NCBI GenBank assembly: GCA_013178165.1
Contig: JABLXG010000004.1
Coordinates: forward strand, 248,001-312,000
Origin: Anaerolineae bacterium
GTDB taxonomy: Bacteria > Chloroflexota > Anaerolineae > Aggregatilineales > Ch27
Reading direction: 5' to 3'
DNA length: 64,000 bases
Positions within the stretch are counted from its first letter, which is position 1. Every line of letters starts with the position of its first letter. Below are positions 9,777 through 17,708 of this stretch, piece after piece. The position numbers and the translations under genes are program-made. The notes under the pieces are model-generated. The model worked only from the letters and a program-made list of their open reading frames with translations. It had not been told where the DNA came from and searched no databases.

Positions 9777-9827
9777 GCAGGGGGGCGGCGCGCGCCCATG
9801 GATGGGATTTGGCGCCGCTCCCCCTGC
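9777..9827 (-). other. intercistronic stem-loop between binding protein and permease genes
   Basis: Two stacked stems (9777-9784 with 9820-9827, 8 bp; 9785-9791 with 9812-9818, 7 bp) are separated by a single bulged base and close a 20-nt loop. No U-run follows on the minus strand. Such structures between a binding-protein gene and its permease genes usually stabilise the upstream mRNA and lower permease expression; that role is inferred here. Confidence 0.75.
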
Positions 9828-9849
9828 AAATCAGGCAGATTCTGACGGC

Positions 9850-11373
9850 TTAGCGCTCCAGCGACACTTCGTGCAGGAAGTACAGCGCGTCGTTGGCGAT
9901 CGGCTCCCAGCCTTTCACGTACGGCTGGTACGCAGTGTACTTGTACCCGGCATAGAGCCAGATCCAGGGCGACTTCTCGGTGAGCTGGCGTTCAAACTCG
10001 TGGAAGATCTCCAGACGCTTGGCGGGGTCGGTCTCCCGCTGACCCTGCTTCATCAGCGAGTCCAGCTCGTCATCGACATAGCCGGCTACCTGCTCGAAGC
10101 GGGCGCCATACTGCCAGTAACGGGCGTACATCGTGTACGGGTCGGTGCGGCCACCGTTGAGGGCGACGCAGGCGGTGAAGTCCGCGGCCAGCCAGCGATC
10201 AACGTACACACTCAGCTCCAGCGGCTCGATCTCGACCTTGATATTGATCTCGGCCAGTTGCGCTTGAATACTCTGCGCCTCGGAAAGTGCGGTGGGCGGC
10301 TCGGCATTGGCGACCATCACCGGCAGGGTGAAGCCATCCTGCAGGCCGACGGAAGCCAGCAACTCACGGGCCTTATCCAGATCTTTCTCGTAGCAGAACA
10401 GTTCGCTGGTGGGCAGGGCGAAGGCGGGCATGGTCAGCGGGCCGGTGACGCGGCCCTCGCCAAGGGCAGCCGAGTCCACCACTTCCTGGCGGTCGATGGC
10501 GCAGGAGATAGCCTGGCGGACTTCCAGCTTGTCCAGTGGCTCAACGGCGGCGCGGAGCTGCAGCACATGGTAGTCCAGGGCAGGGGTGCGGGCCAGCTTG
10601 ATGTTCGGGTCATCGATCAGCAGCGTGGCGACCAGCGGGTCGTTCATCATGGCGAAGTCGATCGTCCCGGCGCGAAGCGCAGCCAGGATCGAGGCTTCGT
10701 CGGGGATGATACGGATTTCAACGCCGTCCACAAACGGCCCCTCGCCCCACCAGTCCGCATTGGCGGAGAGCCGGGTCACTTCCTCAGGCACCCAGCTATC
10801 CAGCTTGAAGGGGCCGGTGCCAATGGCGGTGGTGGTCGGATCGCCGCTCTCGATCAACTCGGAGGGCAGGATGGCTGCGTTGATGCTGGTCATGGCGGTC
10901 AGCAGCGGCACATCTGGTGTGCTGAGATGGAAGATCACGGTGTAGGGATCGGGCGCTTCCATCGACTGGATGCTGACATAGTTGGTTCGTGCAGCGGCTC
11001 CGGTGGCCTCGTCCAGGATGCGGGTGTAGGAGGCGATCACATCGTCGGCGGTGAAGTCGGAGCCGTCATGGAACTTGACGCCCTCACGCAGTTTGAAGGT
11101 CAGCGTCATGGCGTCATCGGCGAATTCCCAGCTTTCCGCCAGCGCCGGGGAGATCTCCAGGTTGTGGTTGGTGATGACCAGCGGCTCGTAAATCATATTG
11201 AGCAGCGCCAGGGAAGCGAAGGCGGTCTGGGTGTGTGGGTCGATGCCCGTGGCGTCAATAGCGCGGGCCATGATCAGGGTATTGCCCTGGGCGTTTAGCG
11301 GCAGGGCAGCCCCCAGCAGGGCGATGACAATCGCTACAACAGGCAAAATGTGGCGTATACGGGATGACAACAT
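9850..11373 (-). CDS. ABC transporter substrate-binding protein, SBP family 5
   Basis: This is the extracytoplasmic solute-binding protein of a peptide/nickel-type importer. The 507 residues start with a signal peptide (hydrophobic VVAIVIALLGAALPLNA, cleavage likely after LNA), with no clear lipobox Cys. SBP_bac_5 hallmarks include IDPHTQTAF, MIYEPLV, LREGVKFHDGSDFTADDV and YTVIFHLSTPD. The ATG is chosen over an upstream start because AGGAGGAG lies 5-6 nt before it. It is the first gene of the transporter unit, followed by a stem-loop and the two permeases. Family members bind oligopeptides, nickel, glutathione or sugars; which one applies here is not visible. Confidence 0.92.
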   Translation of the reverse strand: MLSSRIRHILPVVAIVIALLGAALPLNAQGNTLIMARAIDATGIDPHTQTAFASLALLNMIYEPLVITNHNLEISPALAESWEFADDAMTLTFKLREGVKFHDGSDFTADDVIASYTRILDEATGAAARTNYVSIQSMEAPDPYTVIFHLSTPDVPLLTAMTSINAAILPSELIESGDPTTTAIGTGPFKLDSWVPEEVTRLSANADWWGEGPFVDGVEIRIIPDEASILAALRAGTIDFAMMNDPLVATLLIDDPNIKLARTPALDYHVLQLRAAVEPLDKLEVRQAISCAIDRQEVVDSAALGEGRVTGPLTMPAFALPTSELFCYEKDLDKARELLASVGLQDGFTLPVMVANAEPPTALSEAQSIQAQLAEINIKVEIEPLELSVYVDRWLAADFTACVALNGGRTDPYTMYARYWQYGARFEQVAGYVDDELDSLMKQGQRETDPAKRLEIFHEFERQLTEKSPWIWLYAGYKYTAYQPYVKGWEPIANDALYFLHEVSLER

Positions 11374-11434
11374 GTGGCTCCTCCTGACACAAGCTCTAGA
11401 CAAGGACTCAATAGTTCGGGAGCGTCCGGCTTAG

Positions 11435-11463
11435 CTTATCGGTTAGGCTGAAGGCGCTAACAA
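11435..11463 (-). promoter_or_regulatory. predicted promoter of the ABC importer unit
   Basis: On the minus strand, TTGTTA (11458-11463) and GATAAG (11435-11440) are 17 nt apart, about 60 nt before the binding-protein start. The -10 is only a partial match to consensus. Confidence 0.45.
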
Positions 11464-11515
11464 CCTCCTCTCTATCCCCCGGGGCTATGGCAACCTGTAC
11501 GGCGAATCGCGTCGG

Positions 11516-12004
11516 TCATGCCCGGTCTTTTCGCTGGCATGGCTTCCAGAAGATCAACTCAGTGACATCCGGCAACACATAGGCCGGGATGGCACCGATC
11601 TGCCGGTAGCCGTGCCGGAGGTAGAACGCCTGGGCGTTGGTGTTGAAATCTGAAACCAACAGGAACAGATCGCGTCCTTCGCTGGCAGCCAGGCGTTCTG
11701 CTTCGGCCAGCAGCGCCGCGCCCAGACCCCTCCCGGAAACGTCCGGACGTACAGCGATCAGGCGGAGGTAGGCACTGCGGCCAAAGGCGCCGGTTGGCAT
11801 GATCCAGGCAAAACCACAGGCCGACGCCGCCTCGGTATCGACCGCAATGACTGGCTCCTGCCGGTCAAGCGCCTGTGCCAGCATTCGCCGGGCTGCTGGC
11901 GTTTCCAGCCCGTAACGTTGCATAAGGGGTAGCCTGACCAGCCAATCAACCAGAGCAGGGATCTCTGCGGCGTCCAACGTACGAACTTTGTACATATTGC
12001 ACAT
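11516..12004 (-). CDS. GNAT family N-acetyltransferase
   Basis: This protein of about 162 residues has the GNAT fold. The acetyl-CoA pyrophosphate loop is visible as VSGRGLGAALLAEAERLA (R/Q-x-x-G-x-G/A pattern), followed by NTNAQAFYLRHGYRQIGAIP, the usual beta6-beta7 region. It is the last gene of a four-gene minus-strand cassette GNAT/FemAB/GNAT/FemAB. The start is uncertain: a TTG at 12031 would overlap the preceding stop, and ATG codons lie at 12004 and 11995, none with a good Shine-Dalgarno sequence. The acceptor substrate is unknown; context suggests a role linked to amino-acyl transfer or cell-wall chemistry, but this is inference only. Confidence 0.8.
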   Translation of the reverse strand: MCNMYKVRTLDAAEIPALVDWLVRLPLMQRYGLETPAARRMLAQALDRQEPVIAVDTEAASACGFAWIMPTGAFGRSAYLRLIAVRPDVSGRGLGAALLAEAERLAASEGRDLFLLVSDFNTNAQAFYLRHGYRQIGAIPAYVLPDVTELIFWKPCQRKDRA

Positions 12005-12027
12005 TTTACTGCCAACGCTGGCGGGAA

Positions 12028-13140
12028 TCAATCAAGCGACCGGGCTTGCAGCGGGGTGCTCCGGCGCCGCAGCCAGGCCAGCAGGCGCGGCATCAGGGAC
12101 TCATAAACACGGTAGAGGGCCGGGATCGGCGCGTAATCCCACGCGCCGATGTGCCGGGTGACCGTGCCGTTGAAGCCACGCTTGAACTCATAGACGCGCC
12201 ACAGGCGGTCAGATTCATCGAAGATATCCGGTGCGCCGCGCAGGTCGTAGAGGCGATAACCGTGCTGCCTGGCCCAGCGGATGGCCGCCCATTGCAGGGC
12301 GTAGTTGGGCATCCGCTGGCGTTCCTCGTTGCTGGAAGCGCCGTAGAAGTACCAGCACTTGGCTCCGAAATGGAGCAGGATGACATGGGCCAGCGGGATG
12401 CCGTCATATTCAGCGATCAGCGGGTGGGCCAGTCCGGCCTGCATGAAGCTGCCCCAGGCGTCGTGGTAGTAGTCCAGTGGCCGGGTCAGGAAGCCATCGC
12501 GCTCCCCGGTGATGCGATATAGCTCGTAGAGAAGAGGCAGATCGGCGGTAGTCCCGTCCCGGATGGTGACGCCTTTCTTCTCCGCCGTGCGGATCTTGCG
12601 CCGTGTGCTCTGGTGCATGGCCATCAACAGATCGTCTTCGGAGCGCGACAGGTCGATGGTGATTGTGTTGCGGAATTGCACCTGGCTGGCCGAGAAGCGC
12701 CAGCCACGGGCACGGAGCCGATCGACCACGGCCAGCCCGACCGGGTCATCCCGCGCGTCCTCCTCGCCGGGAACGCCGTAGCCAAGCGGTAGTTCCGGAT
12801 CGATCTTGAGCCAGATCGCTCTGCGCTGCCGGGCCAGGGATTGCAGGTATTCCAGGACGGTCTCGACGAGAGCGCTATTCGCGTAGTCAAGCGCAGGGCC
12901 ACAGGCAACGTACATCACCCGCAGCGGGCCGGCGTGCCGGGTGAGTACCTGCGCGGCGGCGACGACCTGCCCGTCCTGCTGGAAGGCGATTCGCTCCGGT
13001 GTCCAGCCAGTCGTACGCCGCTTGAATTCCCCCCATTCCCAGGTTTGTTGAATATGGGCGCAGGGCAGGGGGCGCAGCAGGGCGTTCCAGGCGTTGCCGT
13101 TGGCTATGGAGGTCACGGTCAGCGATAGCGGAGCAGGCAT
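12028..13140 (-). CDS. FemAB/FemX-like peptidoglycan bridge aminoacyltransferase
   Basis: This 370-residue protein has two tandem GNAT-like folds, as in FemA/FemB/FemX enzymes that add amino acids from aminoacyl-tRNA to the lipid II stem peptide. Signals include QQTWEWGEFKRRTTGW near residue 30, a basic stretch TRRKIRTAEKKGVTIR, GERDGFLTRPLDYYHDAW, the motif WYFYGASSNEERQRMPNYAL and DLRGAPDIFDE. It lies 3 nt after the GNAT gene at 13144-13680 and is paralogous to the protein at 13686-14813, with which it shares YFYGAS(S/T)NEER. Whether it builds a cross-bridge or modifies another lipid-linked substrate is unknown. Confidence 0.88.
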   Translation of the reverse strand: MPAPLSLTVTSIANGNAWNALLRPLPCAHIQQTWEWGEFKRRTTGWTPERIAFQQDGQVVAAAQVLTRHAGPLRVMYVACGPALDYANSALVETVLEYLQSLARQRRAIWLKIDPELPLGYGVPGEEDARDDPVGLAVVDRLRARGWRFSASQVQFRNTITIDLSRSEDDLLMAMHQSTRRKIRTAEKKGVTIRDGTTADLPLLYELYRITGERDGFLTRPLDYYHDAWGSFMQAGLAHPLIAEYDGIPLAHVILLHFGAKCWYFYGASSNEERQRMPNYALQWAAIRWARQHGYRLYDLRGAPDIFDESDRLWRVYEFKRGFNGTVTRHIGAWDYAPIPALYRVYESLMPRLLAWLRRRSTPLQARSLD

Positions 13141-13143
13141 AGG

Positions 13144-13680
13144 TTAGCGACTGGCTTTCTCCGGTGGGCAATCAGCGACGGTTTTGACGAAGTACACGCC
13201 ACTGACGGAAATGCCGCTGTCGGTCGTGTACACCGCCGGGTGGATGGCGAAGCCCAGGCCGATCTTGAGCGCGTAGTTGGCGGTTTTGTCCAGCGAAGAC
13301 CAGGAGCGGACCTGATAGCAGCCCAGATCGCGGGCCAGCTCCAACCCGGCGAGCTGCAGTGCGCGCCCGATGCCGTGACGGCGAAAGTCTTCATCGACGG
13401 CGAAAGTGTAGACGAACAACTCCTCCAGCGGCGTGCCGTCTGGCCCGACGATGGGCGTTTCCACCCCGCCGCTCCAGGCGGTCGCCGGGGCGACGATCGG
13501 CTGGCGCCTGAGCGATAGATGCCCGACAACCTGCCCTTCTTCGATGGCGCCCAGCAGATGCAGCCCCTCGTGGAGCAGGCCGCGTTCGTCAAGGACCCAG
13601 CGCAACATATCGGCGCGCTCCAGATGGGCAAAGCAGGCCAGCCACAGGTCATGGGTGGGGGTAAGGCTCAGAATCTGCAC
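13144..13680 (-). CDS. GNAT family N-acetyltransferase
   Basis: This 178-residue single-domain GNAT protein has the acetyl-CoA site in EDFRRHGIGRALQLAGLELA. Strand beta5 and the following helix (YQVRSWSSLDKTANYALKIG) include a Leu-Asp-Lys-x-x-N variant in place of the usual N-x-x-A segment. A GTG start is selected because GGGAGGG lies about 9 nt upstream. It lies 5 nt after the second FemAB gene and 3 nt before the first, so the genes are almost certainly co-transcribed. Its close packing between two FemAB genes suggests a shared substrate pool, but no function can be assigned. Confidence 0.8.
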   Translation of the reverse strand: MQILSLTPTHDLWLACFAHLERADMLRWVLDERGLLHEGLHLLGAIEEGQVVGHLSLRRQPIVAPATAWSGGVETPIVGPDGTPLEELFVYTFAVDEDFRRHGIGRALQLAGLELARDLGCYQVRSWSSLDKTANYALKIGLGFAIHPAVYTTDSGISVSGVYFVKTVADCPPEKASR

Positions 13681-13685
13681 GGCGG

Positions 13686-14813
13686 TTATCCCTCCCGGCC
13701 GGTCAGACGCAAGTAGGCCTGATACGCCGCATAGATCGGGCGGCTGTAGACGAAGTCCCAGGCGGGCATGCGGCGGATCACCACGCCGCCCCAGCCGCGC
13801 TTGGTGCGGTAAACCCCCCACAGGCCATCTTCTCGCTCGTTGAAGCCTGCTTCCAGGGTCGCTTCGTCTTCGTCTGGCACGCCCCACAGGTCATAGATGG
13901 CACAGCCGCGTTCCCTGGCCCATTGGATAGCCGCCCATTGCGCAGCGTAGGTCGGCATGCGGTTACGCTCCTCGTTGGTAGAAGCGCCATAGAAGTACCA
14001 GGCGGTTCGGCCCAGAGCAAAGGCCATCACCCCGGCCAGGTCCTGCCCGGCGTAAGAAGCGATGAACAGGGCGGCCCGCCCCGCCGGAGCGAAAAGATCA
14101 TAAGCGGTGCGGTAGTAGTCCGGGGCGTGCACGCCGAAGGCGTCGCGCTGCCCGGTGATCTGCATCATCGCGACGAAGCTATCGAGGTCAGCGGCAGTCG
14201 CCCGCCGGACGGTGACCTCCTTCTTCTCGCTCAGGCGGATGTTGTAGCGCGTCTTCTGCTTCATCCGCGCCAGGATGTCCTCCGGAGTGGCACGGATATC
14301 CAGCACGATTGTCCGCACCGGCTGGATGCTGTGCAGGGCGGGACGGAAACCCGCCGCGCTCAGGGCGGCAGCATAGCGAGGGGCCTCCGCCGCGCCGGTG
14401 GGGATGTCGCCATCCGCCGGGACGGCGGGGTCGGGCGCTTCGACCGTGAGCCAGTGCGCCCCCTGCCGCCGGGCCTCGGCGTGGATGGCTGCCCACAGGG
14501 GGGCCAGTTGCTCCGGTGCCTCCCACCAGCCGGGCGGCGTCAGCGGCCCCTTGGGGATGTAGGCCAGGCAACCCAGACGCAGGGGCAGGGGACGGTAGAG
14601 AATCTGCGCTCCGGCCACCAGCTGGTTGCCCGCCGCCAGCGCAACGCAAGAGGTTCGCCAGCCAAAACGCGCCTTGAGCGCCCCCCAATCAGGGAGCTGG
14701 AGGATATGGGCCTGAGGGTGGGCGCTGACAAAGGCATCCCACTTGCTGGCTGATGGCGAGAGTACACACAGAGGCTCCAAGCGAACGATCTCCTGTGCGG
14801 TTAGCGGCGTCAC
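13686..14813 (-). CDS. FemAB/FemX-like peptidoglycan bridge aminoacyltransferase
   Basis: This is the second FemAB-type protein of the cassette, with double GNAT folds and 375 residues. Motifs: ILQLPDWGALKARFGWRTS, RMKQKTRYNIRLSEKKEVTV (the basic helix typical of FemX), GQRDAFGVHAPDYY, WYFYGASTNEERNRMPTYAA and YDLWGVPDEDEATL. The GTG at 14813 is preferred over longer open starts because a minus-strand promoter at 14839-14867 would place the transcript start only some 18 nt before it. The resulting length also matches the paralogue at 12028-13140. Being first in the cassette, it sets its transcription. Substrate amino acid and acceptor are unknown. Confidence 0.85.
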   Translation of the reverse strand: MTPLTAQEIVRLEPLCVLSPSASKWDAFVSAHPQAHILQLPDWGALKARFGWRTSCVALAAGNQLVAGAQILYRPLPLRLGCLAYIPKGPLTPPGWWEAPEQLAPLWAAIHAEARRQGAHWLTVEAPDPAVPADGDIPTGAAEAPRYAAALSAAGFRPALHSIQPVRTIVLDIRATPEDILARMKQKTRYNIRLSEKKEVTVRRATAADLDSFVAMMQITGQRDAFGVHAPDYYRTAYDLFAPAGRAALFIASYAGQDLAGVMAFALGRTAWYFYGASTNEERNRMPTYAAQWAAIQWARERGCAIYDLWGVPDEDEATLEAGFNEREDGLWGVYRTKRGWGGVVIRRMPAWDFVYSRPIYAAYQAYLRLTGREG

Positions 14814-14838
14814 TGGCCCGCCGGAAACGCTGCGGGGT

Positions 14839-14867
14839 ATTGTGCCGTTTGCAGGCGGCTTTGACAA
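14839..14867 (-). promoter_or_regulatory. promoter of FemAB/GNAT cassette
   Basis: On the minus strand, TTGTCA (14862-14867) and CACAAT (14839-14844) are separated by exactly 17 nt. The expected start of transcription is close to the GTG chosen for the FemAB gene. It is divergent from and adjacent to the nuo promoters. Confidence 0.6.
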
Positions 14868-14880
14868 CTGAATAGCTTGA

Positions 14881-14909
14881 TTGTGTTCCCGAAACCTTGT
14901 GGCTATAAT
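14881..14909 (+). promoter_or_regulatory. distal promoter of nuo operon
   Basis: TTGTGT (14881-14886) and a perfect TATAAT (14904-14909) are spaced by 17 nt, about 175 nt before nuoA. Confidence 0.65.
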
Positions 14910-14968
14910 GACTGGCGATTGTCTCCGCCGGGGTGGGTGCTGACGCAGGCGGAGAATCCTGATACAGG

Positions 14969-14997
14969 TTGTCATATCCGGATCAGGATGCTATACT
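14969..14997 (+). promoter_or_regulatory. proximal promoter of nuo operon
   Basis: TTGTCA (14969-14974) and TATACT (14992-14997) are spaced by 17 nt, about 87 nt before the nuoA start. Together with the distal element this gives the respiratory operon tandem promoters. Confidence 0.7.
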
Positions 14998-15083
14998 GGC
15001 GCCGTTTGTCACAAACGGCCTCAGCAAATCACCTAACAAGCTTTTCCTTCTGTCTGTGCCTGTTGCCCAAGGAGCCATTACCA

Positions 15084-15443
15084 ATGGATCTGAGCGAATG
15101 GGCCTTTATCGGAGTGTTTCTGGCAATCGCCGGAATCCTCCCTGCCGTGCCGATTGTGCTGGGCTGGTTGCTTGGCCCGCGCAAGCCCAACCCGATCAAG
15201 ACCGATACCTATGAGTGCGGCATTGAAACGATCGGTGATGCCTGGGTGCAGTTCAAAGTCCAGTATTATGTCTTCGCGCTGGTCTTCCTGGTCTTTGATG
15301 TTGAGATGGTGTTGCTCTTCCCGTGGGCGGTCGCCTATGGCAAGCTGGGGCTGTTCGCCTTTGTGGAAGTGCTGATTTTCATTGCCCTGCTGGCAGTCGC
15401 CCTGGTGTATGTCTGGCGCAAGGGCGCGCTGGAGTGGACATAG
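15084..15443 (+). CDS. nuoA: NADH-quinone oxidoreductase subunit A
   Basis: This small membrane subunit of complex I sits near the quinone site. It has 119 residues and three transmembrane helices, matching the family length. The conserved loop after helix 1 is present (KTDTYECGIETIGDAWVQF, with the Cys known from ND3), as are FKVQYYVFALVFLVFDVE and the acidic FDVE motif of helix 2. The ATG at 15084 is chosen because AAGGAG lies about 9 nt upstream and the upstream frame extension is unrelated to the family. It opens an operon running to nuoN, but nuoB, C, D and I do not follow; nuoH does, 75 nt later. Confidence 0.95.
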   Translation: MDLSEWAFIGVFLAIAGILPAVPIVLGWLLGPRKPNPIKTDTYECGIETIGDAWVQFKVQYYVFALVFLVFDVEMVLLFPWAVAYGKLGLFAFVEVLIFIALLAVALVYVWRKGALEWT

Positions 15444-15518
15444 CCCGCCATATCGGAAAACAGGCCGTGCATCCGCCCTGGATGTTCTGGCCTTTTTTGT
15501 CTTGCAAGGGGAGCGCTT

Positions 15519-16775
15519 ATGCTGAGAGATGCCCTGATACAGGCTGGCATGAACGCAGGTCTGGCGACCTTCCTGGACATCCTGGGCGGGGTGTTGGTCG
15601 CAGCCACCTTCGGGATGGCGTGGGTGCTGTTTGGCATCTGGATCGAGCGCAAGATGGCGGCGCGCATTCAGAATCGGGTCGGCCCCAACCGGGTCGGCCC
15701 GTACGGCTTGATCCAGAATTTCGCCGATGCCCTCAAGTTGCTGATCAAGGAAGTGATCGTTCCGCGGAACGCTGACCGGCCGGTGTATTTTCTGGCTCCG
15801 GTGCTGATGGTGGTGTCGGTGATCCTGGTCGCCGCCGTCATTCCGTTCTCGTCAGTTGTGATCGGGACCGACCTGAACATCGGCCTGCTGTATGTGCTGG
15901 CGGTTGGCTCGCTGGGCACGCTGGCGGTGCTGATGGCCGGCTGGGGCAGTAACAACAAGTTTGCCCTGCTGGGGGCCTTCCGGGCGGTGGCGCAGCTGAT
16001 CAGCTACGAAGTGCCGATGGTGCTGGCCCTGCTGATCCCGGTGATGCTGGCCGGGTCGCTGAGTATGCAGGATCTGGTGCGGTCGCAGCATGTATGGTTC
16101 CTGTTCGTCGCGCCCATCGCAGCGGTGTTATTCCTGATCGCGGCGCATGCGGAAAACGGGCGCGCCCCCTTTGACCTGCTGGAAGCGGAAAGTGAACTCA
16201 TCGCCGGCTACAACATCGAGTACAGCGGCATGGCCTTCGCAATGTTCTACCTGGCGGAGTTCATGCACGCCTTCTTTGTGGCGATTGTGTTCAGCGTGCT
16301 CTTTCTGGGCGGCTGGCGCGGCCCCGGCGCGGAGACGTACCCGATTCTGGGCATGATCTATCTGGGCATCAAGTCGATGGTGGTCTATTTCGTCACGGTC
16401 TGGTTGCGCCTGACCGTGCCGCGCGTGCGCATTGACCACCTGCTGGCCCTGAACTGGAAGATCATGGTCCCGCTGGCGCTGGCCAATGTCGTCCTGACGG
16501 CTTTCCTTTTCAAGCTGGTACCAACGCCGGATTACAGCGCGGCGCGGGCGATTGCTGAAGGCGAATTCACGGGCGTGGCATCCGGGTTGTACCGCCTGCT
16601 GGGGCCGGAATTCGTGGCTATGCTCCCGCTGGCTGGCGTGTTGCTGGTGGGGAACATCGCACTGATCGTGGCTGCGGCGGCGCTGCTGCGCTGGCTGGCC
16701 CGACGCAGGCGCCAGGAAATTGAGGCACTGGTGGACGAGACGGAATACGCGCCCGGCGTGGCGGCGGCGGAATAG
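15519..16775 (+). CDS. nuoH: NADH-quinone oxidoreductase subunit H
   Basis: This membrane subunit connects the quinone-reducing module with the antiporter-like subunits and forms much of the quinone tunnel. The 418 residues include the ND1 hallmarks: IERKMAARIQNRVGPNRVGP (matrix loop), GLIQNFADALKLLIKE, AFRAVAQLISYEVPM, the acidic loop AENGRAPFDLLEAESELIAG and RLTVPRVRIDHLL. The protein is somewhat longer than the common 320-350 residues. The extra length is a C-terminal segment with two additional predicted helices (VAMLPLAGVLLVGNIALIVA). It is the second gene of the operon; the genes usually lying between A and H (B, C, D) are missing. Confidence 0.95.
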   Translation: MLRDALIQAGMNAGLATFLDILGGVLVAATFGMAWVLFGIWIERKMAARIQNRVGPNRVGPYGLIQNFADALKLLIKEVIVPRNADRPVYFLAPVLMVVSVILVAAVIPFSSVVIGTDLNIGLLYVLAVGSLGTLAVLMAGWGSNNKFALLGAFRAVAQLISYEVPMVLALLIPVMLAGSLSMQDLVRSQHVWFLFVAPIAAVLFLIAAHAENGRAPFDLLEAESELIAGYNIEYSGMAFAMFYLAEFMHAFFVAIVFSVLFLGGWRGPGAETYPILGMIYLGIKSMVVYFVTVWLRLTVPRVRIDHLLALNWKIMVPLALANVVLTAFLFKLVPTPDYSAARAIAEGEFTGVASGLYRLLGPEFVAMLPLAGVLLVGNIALIVAAAALLRWLARRRRQEIEALVDETEYAPGVAAAE

Positions 16776-16786
16776 CGGGGGTGGCA

Positions 16787-17320
16787 ATGGAAATCACGAT
16801 TGAACTGCTGGTTTTCCTGGTATTTGCGCTCCTGACGCTGGCTGGCGGCCTGGGCGTGGTGCTGGCCCGGAATCTGTTCCGGGCGGCACTGCTTTTGTTG
16901 ATGAGCCTGTTCGGGGTGGCCGGGCTGTTTGTGTTGCTGGCTGCGCCGTTCCTGGCCGCTGTGCAGGTGCTGATCTACATGGGCGGCATCACCATCCTGA
17001 TTATCTTCGCTGTGATGCTGACGCGGGGGATGGTCAGGGCGCGCAATGTGTTCAGCGAGCAGTGGGACCTGGCGGCTATCGTCTCGCTGGCTTTCCTGGC
17101 GCTGGTGGTGTACCTGCTCTGGCAGTTGCAGCAGGGGAGCAGCGCGGCGCTGTTCGCGGCCCCTCCACCGGAGGGCGGGCTGGAGAACCCGATAGCGGCG
17201 CTGGGCGCGGCGTTGGTCGATCCGGCTCAGTACATGCTGCCGTTCGAAGTGGCGTCGGTGTTGCTGGCCGGGGCGTTGATCGGGGCGATCTACATCGCCC
17301 GCGATGATGAGGCGGAGTAA
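16787..17320 (+). CDS. nuoJ: NADH-quinone oxidoreductase subunit J
   Basis: This membrane subunit (ND6 homologue) has five predicted helices in 177 residues. Its third helix carries the conserved pattern [18 protein letters not shown], the ND6 region with a pi-bulge linked to proton coupling. The ATG at 16787 is chosen over an in-frame GTG six bases upstream, since the G-rich ribosome site would abut that GTG. The usual nuoI is absent between H and J. The C-terminal helix [20 protein letters not shown] is typical. Confidence 0.93.
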   Translation: MEITIELLVFLVFALLTLAGGLGVVLARNLFRAALLLLMSLFGVAGLFVLLAAPFLAAVQVLIYMGGITILIIFAVMLTRGMVRARNVFSEQWDLAAIVSLAFLALVVYLLWQLQQGSSAALFAAPPPEGGLENPIAALGAALVDPAQYMLPFEVASVLLAGALIGAIYIARDDEAE

Positions 17321-17325
17321 GAGCT

Positions 17326-17634
17326 ATGGTGCCCTTGTGGATGTTCCTGCTGGTTGCGGCGGCGCTCTTCGCCATCGGGCTGTTCGGCGTGCTGTCCCGC
17401 CGCAACGCGGTGGCGATTCTGATGGGCGTCGAGTTGATGCTGAATGCTGTCAACATCAACCTGATCGCTTTCTGGCGCTACCGCACGCCTGACACCATGA
17501 TCGGGCAGGCGTTTGCCGTGTTTGTGTTTGTGGTGGCGGCTGCTGAGGCGGCGGTGGGGCTGGCGCTGATTGTGGCCATTTACCGTCGTCGCCAGAGTGT
17601 GGCTGTTGAGGATGTCAACCTGCTGAAGTGGTGA
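17326..17634 (+). CDS. nuoK: NADH-quinone oxidoreductase subunit K
   Basis: This membrane subunit (ND4L/MrpC homologue) has three helices in 102 residues, the typical length. The conserved helix 2 carries the essential glutamate in [19 protein letters not shown], and helix 3 has [20 protein letters not shown] with the second conserved Glu. It starts 5 nt after nuoJ, so the genes are likely translationally coupled. The sequence is fully canonical. Confidence 0.95.
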   Translation: MVPLWMFLLVAAALFAIGLFGVLSRRNAVAILMGVELMLNAVNINLIAFWRYRTPDTMIGQAFAVFVFVVAAAEAAVGLALIVAIYRRRQSVAVEDVNLLKW

Positions 17635-17708
17635 CGTCCAGGTAATCGCGACGCTGCCCGCTGGCCTGCGCCAGTCGGGAGGTGTGCCAAGTGGAGGACA
17701 GGTCCTGA

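Noticed and set aside
9763-11298. 511-codon open frame on the plus strand across the binding-protein gene
   Set aside because: It is antisense to a full solute-binding protein with signal peptide and ribosome site; its translation is rich in Gln, Gly and His with no family pattern, as expected of a GC-rich shadow frame.
14861-14866. Perfect TTGACA as a plus-strand -35
   Set aside because: The position 17 nt downstream reads TGTTCC, not a -10; the bases fit better as the reverse of the minus-strand -35 (TTGTCA) for the FemAB cassette.
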